Shown piece by piece: positions 20,001 to 25,470 of a DNA stretch of 29,314 nt. The stretch covers positions 1 through 29,314 of IMG/VR virus record IMGVR_UViG_3300028008_000076; one strand, given 5' to 3'. Source of the stretch: a virus. The notes under the pieces were generated by a model that saw only the letters and a program-made list of their open reading frames with translations, had not been told where the DNA came from and ran no database searches. The position numbers and the translations under genes are program-made. Within the stretch, counting starts at the first letter, position 1. Each line of letters opens with the position of its first letter.

Positions 20001-20990
20001 ATATTCTAAGTTCATTGGTATCTGATAACACCAAACACCATTTTCATCAATAACCCTACCACCTTCAACATCATACCTTTCTATAGACCCTGTAGGTGTT
20101 TTCCTAATCATTTCAATTTTACCTGGACCAGTTGTTAATTCGTCCATTTTACCTAAATTTTTTCTAGGTCTACAATTCTTATTGACACTATTTTTTTCGC
20201 TGTCTGTAATAACAGAGCCCATAAATATAGCTACAGGGTTTATGTTTGTTAATAAATCAACATCAAGCCTTGTTATACCAATTTCAAATTGTTCTTCATC
20301 ACCCCAAAATGGTATTACATTAACAGAAACTGGTGATACTTTTTTTAATTGCACTGGTGTTACGGTTTCTTCTGTATTTTTAAATTGACTAGGTGATTTG
20401 AATAAGTTTTCATTTGACCCTTCACTAATTAAATTATACGGTTTTTGACTTAAGAAACCTATGTCAGATAAATCAGCTTCAACATGTAGGTTATACGAAC
20501 CAACTGGAATACCAAAAATCATATAGTCACCAGAATCGTTTGTTGTAGTTGTAAACTTATAATATTTACAATAAATCATTTCACTTTCTGGGTTATCTTG
20601 TATTTGTCTTTTTGATTCAAATCTACCTACCGTAGAATAACATTCGTCCTTACCTACATTGTTTGATGGTAAAAGACTATAAGGTAAACCTTCATCATCC
20701 TTATCAGTCACAACTTCAAATGGGTATAAACCAAATATTTCTGGGTCTAGTTTATCTTCTTCATCTATCGGTATAAAAATAGATACTTTAGCGTTAGGTA
20801 CTCCAACACCATTATTAACTATTACTCTACCAATAACAACACCATAGTCAGAACTAAACCTTCTATAGGTTTCATCTTGGGATATTTTTAACGACAAAAC
20901 CTCAATAAAGTCAAAGTCTTGATTTATTGAGATATTAATATTTTGATTTACACCTCCTGGTGTTGTTCTTAACCTGATATTATTAGACAT
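17004..20990 (-). CDS. Giant mosaic host-contact protein with SprB-like repeats (1328 aa)
   Basis: Domains in order: residues about 50-175, a carboxypeptidase-regulatory-like beta sandwich (GRVIVNNGVGVPNAKVSIF ... GDYMIFGIPVGSYNLHVEA); about 230-450, an unassigned region; about 455-475 and 477-495, two strongly hydrophobic segments separated by an Asn-Arg, looking like a membrane hairpin; 502-715, a region with 17 Cys; about 975-1328, four SprB-type/Ig-like repeats, with the hallmark GGVEPLTYEWNG and GGVPGYTYELYD. SprB repeats occur in the gliding adhesin of Flavobacterium and in other Bacteroidota surface proteins. The start is ATG 20990, 2 bases after the stop of the 118-residue membrane protein. 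It most likely protrudes from the tail tip to meet the host surface; the hydrophobic pair is unusual for a virion protein. Alternative: a phage-encoded host-envelope protein. Confidence 0.65.
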   Translation of the reverse strand: MSNNIRLRTTPGGVNQNINISINQDFDFIEVLSLKISQDETYRRFSSDYGVVIGRVIVNNGVGVPNAKVSIFIPIDEEDKLDPEIFGLYPFEVVTDKDDEGLPYSLLPSNNVGKDECYSTVGRFESKRQIQDNPESEMIYCKYYKFTTTTNDSGDYMIFGIPVGSYNLHVEADLSDIGFLSQKPYNLISEGSNENLFKSPSQFKNTEETVTPVQLKKVSPVSVNVIPFWGDEEQFEIGITRLDVDLLTNINPVAIFMGSVITDSEKNSVNKNCRPRKNLGKMDELTTGPGKIEMIRKTPTGSIERYDVEGGRVIDENGVWCYQIPMNLEYKVTSESGELVPSNNPKIGIPTKSKVRFRIGMDVSGTEGKLRRRAKFLIPNNPESHQEADYTFDSTTKDESFTELSWNKLYSVKNLITRVQPNKQIDNRNFIGIKVTDDPGSNSPFPFNRIDVNVDVLAFFLLAILSTITTIVWILNRSVIYLLNLILTPLVKAVWGIQKLGCLIQWPTNKKKRAACRCYKLYQKDENQTDIDCAKAYYEDLDADLSDIDKSDLCNNPNLDCSDCDKKACKKYQADSLIPYFKLSCGNVKYFIWSLANGDPGSEDDPNKIYCYQLNNEAGQKIDCTKACGENGSIIVGEYLRCSAVSLADSLNMFKLDFYNDWVNGSLYLFLLQYKYKSNGEKFCDIECGNIDLGDYNDDSEIDNKCKNNFIIDSCPQSPEQFNFSNIDSLSSFGDGGAEKIKEGYIKRTPDSELYYASHSKHSKYKLFATDIINLGSINKYDWEGKPQMSRFLVDTTFNIPPLLDEKVDFTIETSGISDSETLLFKFGYLFPIGIYLKGDYRNCNNVKRLCELGMGLDENREDEGKGPINGKINNQDVENPFVRGLFSYLNSTGSTSVPLVYIDSGSLAADGSSSSDYNDENYRSFRVFPDDSDSIWQYENSYYFYFGLRSNNTALTKLNKEFLTPCIKEVDDNFQCQLEYSIADDDGNNPTGALEVEIIGGVEPLTYEWNGPTFGGQQYPLSNNINNNGRITTITELYSGTYNLKTTDNVGNVIECSFQVSGPTGVQCNVTIEPITKNGEDDGKIIIDVEGGVPGYTYELYDNDTNNLINNTTTVAMGTTFSNIGVGDYKVVVKDNGIIQTQCEELVSFSEPDLPSITVSGESPTCFNQTGSATLYPQDGSGTGDSTIEWKDSNGSIILTGDTQIFNLYAGDYEVTYTDSLNQSVTEGFTITEPPAITITPSVISGSTGYEVSFTINGGTPPYYVDLYDYDYITNPSDAPIDELNDISAGSHTFIELISLSKQGVNAAVIDITDDNGCNKEQYINLP
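17007..18068 (-). repeat. Four degenerate SprB/Ig-like protein repeats
   Basis: The 3' part of the 1328-residue gene encodes four units of about 80-95 residues, beginning near residues 975, 1066, 1155 and 1237. Each has a beta-sandwich pattern with GG-x-P-x-(L/Y)-(T/Y)-Y or an equivalent strand in the middle, a (Y/V)(S/G/A)G(T/D)Y turn and a terminal strand followed by Pro. The DNA copies are too diverged to be direct nucleotide repeats, so recent slippage is unlikely. Confidence 0.65.
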
Positions 20991-20992
20991 AT

Positions 20993-21349
20993 TTAACTTT
21001 TAACATCATCCACATATAACAATTCGATTTCAGATTCATCTAATACACCATCGTCATCATCATCATCATCATCATCATCATCGTGTTCATCTTCTTTATT
21101 TTTTTTCTTAAACATATTAGTTAGTTTTGATATGTCTTTAGCAACATCCATAATACCGTTACTGAATGATACCTTAATTGACATATACAAACCAATAGGT
21201 ATTGCTAATACTGTAATAATAGCAAATAAAAAAACTGATAATAAAATTCTTAAAACAAAATGTGTTACTTTGGTTATAGGACCTCTTTCAATCTTTAACT
21301 CATTTAAACTAGTAACACTATTATTCTTATTTTTACAATTACAACCCAT
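20993..21349 (-). CDS. Small membrane protein with Asp-rich tail (118 aa)
   Basis: It has three parts. Residues 1-30 are short and polar and include MGCNCKNK (C3, C5), a possible metal- or thiol-reactive tip with no signal peptidase site. Residues about 31-58 form a long hydrophobic segment (VLRILLSVFLFAIITVLAIP and onward), one or two membrane helices. Residues 81-118 are charged: basic KKKNK, then eleven Asp in a row (90-100), then more acidic residues. The gene ends 2 bases before the start of the 1328-residue gene, which itself has a hydrophobic pair, so the two could act together at the host membrane. No family is recognised; a small envelope-acting or assembly protein is possible. Confidence 0.6.
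   Translation of the reverse strand: MGCNCKNKNNSVTSLNELKIERGPITKVTHFVLRILLSVFLFAIITVLAIPIGLYMSIKVSFSNGIMDVAKDISKLTNMFKKKNKEDEHDDDDDDDDDDDGVLDESEIELLYVDDVKS
21050..21082 (-). repeat. GAT-type trinucleotide tract encoding Asp11
   Basis: Eleven Asp codons in a row (ten GAT, one GAC) occur in the 118-residue membrane protein. The pure run of nine GAT codons (21056-21082) is a microsatellite that could gain or lose units in frame by replication slippage, changing the length of the acidic tract without breaking the gene. Confidence 0.9.
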
Positions 21350-21411
21350 AACTTAATTTTTATACCTTAATTATAACAATATTTAACCAAAAGTGAATAA
21401 TACCGTATGAT

Positions 21412-23229
21412 TTACTTTACCCTTATTTTCACGTCAGTTTCTGGATATTTTATCTCAAACATACCTATTGGGTCACCGAAAAGTGTGTATTCACCCAATA
21501 AATCTATTTGTCTTGTTGCATCATCAATGTATGGTTGTGGTATCTCATTTGATGAGTATTTACCTTGACCAACCTTATTATAAACTCTAAGGTCAACAAC
21601 ATTTAAAACACCAGGAACATTATTAATATCCTCAATTAGTTGAGCTAAATAAATGTTATCACCCATACCCCACTTATTTATATCAAAATAACTTGTTATC
21701 GTTGATATAGCTTGAGTTATTATTTCTGATTGTGAAAACTGCTTATCAACAAATAAATCAACTTCAAATCCTAAATTATATACTCTACCATTATCAACTT
21801 CAACATAATCATTAAGCATTCTATAATCAGATAAATATGTTGCTATATTTCTCTTAAGTGTTGTTGTTGATGTTGTACTTAATTTTGAACCGCTATCAAG
21901 AGTTAATGTATATATTTTAACCTTATTTTGTTCTTCGATAACATTATTTCTAAAAGGAATTCCAAATTCACCTGGCATTAATGCTATTCTTGTTTTATAA
22001 TCTTCAATAGTTACACATCTTTCTTGAGATGCGAAATTATATCTAACTAAGTTTCTTAATTCTTCAATACTAGGTTCATCTTTACCACCTAAAGCTGGTA
22101 ACGGGTTATTTACTTTCAATGAATTAATTACTTGTTGGTTTATTGTAGTATTTGACCCATTAACAAACATTTCTTTTTTAGTTACAGTAGATATTGTGTT
22201 AGGTCCAACATTAGTGTCTGAACCACCACCAACTCTATAAGAAATAAACATGGTTTTATTAGCACTAAGTGTAAGCCCTAACGCTGTATTATTAATAAAA
22301 TCACCAATTCTATCAACCAACTGCTTATTTACGTCAAAATCACACAATGATGAAATATCTTCAGTACCACCACCAAAAATTATCTTAGTAAAACCATTAT
22401 CTGTATATTCTCTTATAAATCTTTGGTCTATTCTTTTAAATTTACCTGGTTTTACTGTTGAATTATCACTTAATTTTGTATTATCTGGCACAAAAATTAA
22501 ATCATCAGCTAATGCGTTAACCTCATACCATCTAAGGTCTTCATTGTAAAATTGACCTGTACTAGGTGTGGTTGTATAGTTTGTACCATCTAGCGTTATG
22601 ATTGAATTAATAGATAAAACATTATCATCTGGTAAAACAACCTCAAAGAATGGTCTAACATCAGCGGCACTTATAGTTCTACTGAATATCTTAGTTATAC
22701 CATTATAAACCATTTCCCTCTTTGTAATAGTATAATTTATTATGTTATCATTATTATCTAAATTAGGTACTACGAGTCTATTTGGTATTCCTCCAGTTGT
22801 AAATGGAGATGAGAAATCAATTTCTTCCATTGTTTCGAATATCTTACCAGCACCACTAACTTGAGCCCCAATAGATAATACTGGACAATAAGAAATATCA
22901 AACGTATCACCAAGTACTGGCACTGTTACTGAAAAGTCTACTATAGTTACTGACGGTTTCTTACCTGGGACTCTTAACCCAAAAGTTCTAGCCATAGCTA
23001 GTAATGAATTTCTTTCTTGAGCAAAATCGATTTGTGTCTCTTGGAACATTCTGTCAGTATGGAATGATAACATATCACCAACAGCAGCATTTAATTCTAA
23101 AAGCATCATACCAACTGACGCATCATTAAAATCATTAAAAATATCTGGGTAATATTCTCTTACAAAATTAACTAATTCTGTTCTTACATCAGCAAAGTTT
23201 CTACTATAATAATTTATTTTACGTGCCAT
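21412..23229 (-). CDS. Baseplate wedge protein, gp6 / Baseplate_J-like
   Basis: Homologous to T4 gp6 and the P2 gpJ family, which form the wedge ring of the contractile-tail baseplate. The N-terminus (about residues 5-75) has the typical YSRNFADVRTELVNFVREYY, then NDASVGMMLLELNAAVGDMLSFHTD, matching the gp6 helix that begins each wedge subunit. Later, ERCVTIEDYKTRIALMPGEFG and a C-terminal beta/alpha region match the Baseplate_J pattern. The frame is open back to a TTG at 23256, but the ATG at 23229 is preferred: it yields MARKINYY directly before the conserved block and is preceded by AAAAAGAAATGTTAT. Length 605 residues is close to T4 gp6. It follows gp25 in transcription order, interrupted by the endonuclease gene. 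Confidence 0.9.
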   Translation of the reverse strand: MARKINYYSRNFADVRTELVNFVREYYPDIFNDFNDASVGMMLLELNAAVGDMLSFHTDRMFQETQIDFAQERNSLLAMARTFGLRVPGKKPSVTIVDFSVTVPVLGDTFDISYCPVLSIGAQVSGAGKIFETMEEIDFSSPFTTGGIPNRLVVPNLDNNDNIINYTITKREMVYNGITKIFSRTISAADVRPFFEVVLPDDNVLSINSIITLDGTNYTTTPSTGQFYNEDLRWYEVNALADDLIFVPDNTKLSDNSTVKPGKFKRIDQRFIREYTDNGFTKIIFGGGTEDISSLCDFDVNKQLVDRIGDFINNTALGLTLSANKTMFISYRVGGGSDTNVGPNTISTVTKKEMFVNGSNTTINQQVINSLKVNNPLPALGGKDEPSIEELRNLVRYNFASQERCVTIEDYKTRIALMPGEFGIPFRNNVIEEQNKVKIYTLTLDSGSKLSTTSTTTLKRNIATYLSDYRMLNDYVEVDNGRVYNLGFEVDLFVDKQFSQSEIITQAISTITSYFDINKWGMGDNIYLAQLIEDINNVPGVLNVVDLRVYNKVGQGKYSSNEIPQPYIDDATRQIDLLGEYTLFGDPIGMFEIKYPETDVKIRVK

Positions 23230-23334
23230 AACATTTCTTTTTACAATAAATATCAATATAACGATAAATTTGTAAAAATAAATATTTTTAATTATATTTG
23301 TTAATAGTTATAAGTACGTAACATTAGGAATGAT
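23230..23334. promoter_or_regulatory. Divergent gap between gp6 and endonuclease genes
   Basis: These 105 bases separate two divergent start codons and are very AT-rich, so promoters for both directions could lie here. AATAAATAT occurs twice (about 23246 and 23278), but no certain Bacteroidota promoter (TTG plus TAnnTTTG) or phage promoter could be fixed. The gap contains no hairpin that I could see. Confidence 0.35.
23326..23329 (+). promoter_or_regulatory. Shine-Dalgarno AGGA of the endonuclease gene
   Basis: AGGA lies 5 bases before ATG 23335. The resident phage genes in the window mostly have A-rich leaders without such a core, so this site supports the start and marks the gene as different in style. 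Confidence 0.6.
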
Positions 23335-24960
23335 ATGAAAAAAAAGTCTCAGGAAGAATTTATTAAGGAAATTATGAATATCCATAGTGATAAGTATGAT
23401 TATTCAAAAGTTAAATATATAAATAACAATACTAACGTTATTGTTATATGTCCAGAGCATGGTGAATTTTTAAAAAAACCAATACACTTGATTAATAGGG
23501 GACAAGGTTGTCCTTTATGTTCAAGAGATGAGATAAGTTCTAAACAAAGAATGGGTTTAAATAATTTTATAACCAAAGCTAAAGAAATACATGGTGATAA
23601 GTATGATTATTCTTTAGTTAATTATAAAAATAATAGAACTAAGGTTAAGATTGTGTGTCCAGAACATGGTGAGTTTGAGCAATTACCAACTAATCATTTA
23701 AGAGGTAAAGGGTGTAAGTATTGTGGTGGAACTAGTAAAATGGATACAAAACTTTTCATAATTAAGGCTAAAGAAATACATGGGGATAAATATGATTACT
23801 CTTTAGTTAATTATAAAGTAAGTAGAGACCCAGTAACCATAATATGTTCAGAACATGGTGAGTTTGAACAAACACCTAATAATCATTTATCTAAGGGTCA
23901 AGGTTGTCCAAAATGTTTAGGTAAGATAATTGACACTGAAACTTTTATTAATAAAGCTAAGGTTATTCATGGAGATAAATATGATTACTCTAAGGTAGAG
24001 TATTCTAGTCAATTTGAAAAAATTAAAATAATCTGTCCAGAACATGGTGAAATTAACGTAACACCTCATTATCATATAAATGGGTTTGGTTGTAAATCTT
24101 GTTCTAATAGTTTGTCTTTATTAGAAAAGTCTATACATTCTTTTATAACTGATTTAAAAATTAATTGTATTGAAAATGATAAAGCAGTGCTTAACGGTAA
24201 AGAGTTAGACATATATATACCATCACATAAGGTAGCCATTGAATTTAATGGTCTTTATTGGCATTCTAATTTATTTGTTGATAATGACTATCATTTAAAT
24301 AAAACTGAAGAATGTGAGAAGTTAGGTATTCAACTTGTTCATATATTTGAAGATGAATGGCTCCATAATGAAGGTATTGTTAAATCTAGAATTAAGAATA
24401 TACTAGGTCTTACTAAAAATAAATTTTATGCTAGAAAGTGTGAAATTAAGGAAGTACCAGTAAAGGTTAAAACTAAATTCTTAAATGATAATCACATACA
24501 AGGTGCCATTGGTAGTAAAGTAAATTTAGGTTTGTATCATAATGATGAATTACTATCTATTATGACTTTTGGTAAAAGACCTATATTAAATTCGTTAGAA
24601 TTTGAATTATTAAGGTTTTGTAATAAATTAGATACAAGTGTTGTTGGTGGTGCTTCTAAGTTACTTAAACACTTTATTAAACATTATCAACCGAAAGAAA
24701 TAATAAGTTATGCTGATAGAAGGTGGAGTCAAGGTAATATGTATGAACAGTTAAAATTTAAGTTTATTGAAAATACACAACCTAATTGGTTTGTAGTTAA
24801 AGGTAAATATAGAGAAAATAGAGTTAATTATCAAAAACACAGGTTAGTTGAAATGGGTTATGATAAAAATAAAACAGCTAACCAAATACTTAATGAAAAT
24901 AATATGTATAAAATATATGATTGTGGAACTAAAAAATTTACTTTATATTTACAATATTAA
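23335..24960 (+). CDS. Free-standing homing endonuclease with DUF723 repeats and Vsr/EDxHD-like domain
   Basis: Four repeats of about 55 residues (about 7-63, 77-131, 140-195, 203-257) have the form IHGDKYDYS...(V/I)(I/V)C-P/S-EHGE...GxGCxxC. These are DUF723-type units, each with a Cys-x-x-His and a Cys-x-x-Cys that could hold zinc and help bind DNA. Residues about 262-355 look like a Vsr/EDxHD nuclease core: E265, D292 in ELDIYIP, then AIEFNGLYWHS (H310), then KLGIQLVHIFEDEW. Residues 380-541 are a C-terminal region often attached to such phage endonucleases (YADRRWSQGNMYEQLKF). It is the only plus-strand gene here, lying between the gp25 and gp6 genes, with its stop 5 bases from the gp25 stop. 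It probably promotes its own spread by cutting phage genomes lacking it. Target and activity are not shown. Confidence 0.85.
   Translation: MKKKSQEEFIKEIMNIHSDKYDYSKVKYINNNTNVIVICPEHGEFLKKPIHLINRGQGCPLCSRDEISSKQRMGLNNFITKAKEIHGDKYDYSLVNYKNNRTKVKIVCPEHGEFEQLPTNHLRGKGCKYCGGTSKMDTKLFIIKAKEIHGDKYDYSLVNYKVSRDPVTIICSEHGEFEQTPNNHLSKGQGCPKCLGKIIDTETFINKAKVIHGDKYDYSKVEYSSQFEKIKIICPEHGEINVTPHYHINGFGCKSCSNSLSLLEKSIHSFITDLKINCIENDKAVLNGKELDIYIPSHKVAIEFNGLYWHSNLFVDNDYHLNKTEECEKLGIQLVHIFEDEWLHNEGIVKSRIKNILGLTKNKFYARKCEIKEVPVKVKTKFLNDNHIQGAIGSKVNLGLYHNDELLSIMTFGKRPILNSLEFELLRFCNKLDTSVVGGASKLLKHFIKHYQPKEIISYADRRWSQGNMYEQLKFKFIENTQPNWFVVKGKYRENRVNYQKHRLVEMGYDKNKTANQILNENNMYKIYDCGTKKFTLYLQY
23353..24105 (+). 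repeat. Four tandem DUF723-type coding repeats
   Basis: Units 2 to 4 share long identical stretches such as HGDKYDYS and (C)PEHGE, while unit 1 is a little more diverged. Spacing is about 190-205 bases. Similarity is clear in protein and partly in DNA, consistent with tandem duplication of a zinc-binding DNA-recognition module. Confidence 0.85.
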
Positions 24961-24965
24961 TTTTT

Positions 24966-25355
24966 TTAAATCTCTATAATGATAAAGTTTGTTTCTTGGA
25001 AAACACCCTCTGTAACTGTATAATCAATCCTAACCTTAGCAGCGTGTTCACTTCTTTCGCTTTGTTCAACACTAACTTCGTTTATTTGTAGGTTAGGTAA
25101 GTATTTTTTCACTGTTTCAGTTATTTCATTTTTTATATCGTTTCTAGTTAATGTATCGTTTGGTTCAAATATGTATTTTAATAAATTAGTTCCGAAGTCT
25201 GGCATATAAAGTCTTTCACCTTTCTTAGTTAGGATTAAATGCATTAGGTCTGACTTAATAGCCTTACTATCTTCATTATTTAATAATATGAAATCACCTC
25301 TATTACTTTCTTTAAATGGAAATGCTATATTTATAAACTTACCTTTTTGAGCCAT
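24966..25355 (-). CDS. Baseplate wedge protein, gp25 / P2 gpW-like
   Basis: 129 residues, the usual size of the gp25/IraD fold family. In T4, gp25 joins the wedge subunits to the central hub and sheath; the P2 equivalent is gpW. Conserved features are the helix SKAIKSDLMHLILTKKGERL followed by PDFGTNLLKYIFEPND (about residues 30-66), and the C-terminal beta strands with AAKVRIDYTV. The acidic residues linked to the family's old lysozyme label cannot be judged here. The ATG at 25355 is preceded by TATTTATCTATAAAGTAATTGTT. It follows the terminator after nrdA, so it should be the first gene of the baseplate transcription unit. Confidence 0.92.
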   Translation of the reverse strand: MAQKGKFINIAFPFKESNRGDFILLNNEDSKAIKSDLMHLILTKKGERLYMPDFGTNLLKYIFEPNDTLTRNDIKNEITETVKKYLPNLQINEVSVEQSERSEHAAKVRIDYTVTEGVFQETNFIIIEI

Positions 25356-25420
25356 AACAATTACTTTATAGATAAATATGATAATAAAAATTTTTGAAAA
25401 ATAAATAGAACTATAAAAAC
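25356..25420 (-). promoter_or_regulatory. Probable promoter/leader region of the baseplate unit
   Basis: These 65 bases lie between the terminator and the gp25 start and consist almost wholly of A and T. Reading along the coding strand, CATATTTATCTATAAAG stands 8-24 bases before ATG. A promoter must lie here or further upstream if the terminator works, but no consensus could be confirmed. Confidence 0.4.
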
Positions 25421-25448
25421 AAAAAAAGGGAAATCTTTCGAAATCCCC
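25421..25448 (-). terminator. Probable intrinsic terminator after nrdA
   Basis: On the minus strand the RNA reads GGGGAUUU-CGAAA-GAUUUCCC followed by seven U. The stem has three G-C pairs, a G-U, an A-U, one U-U mismatch, then U-A and U-G, closing on a CGAAA loop. It lies about 22 bases after the nrdA stop codon. The position and U tract fit a rho-independent terminator separating the nucleotide-metabolism genes from the baseplate genes. Confidence 0.65.
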
Positions 25449-25470
25449 TCTTTTATTATCTTAATAACAT

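Noticed and set aside
21412-23256. Longer gp6-like reading frame starting at 23256
   Set aside because: The start would be TTG and would add nine residues before the conserved block; the ATG at 23229 with an A-rich leader is better.
23353-24105. CRISPR-like periodic repeats
   Set aside because: The period of about 190-205 bases and the clear in-frame protein repeats show these are domain duplications in the endonuclease.
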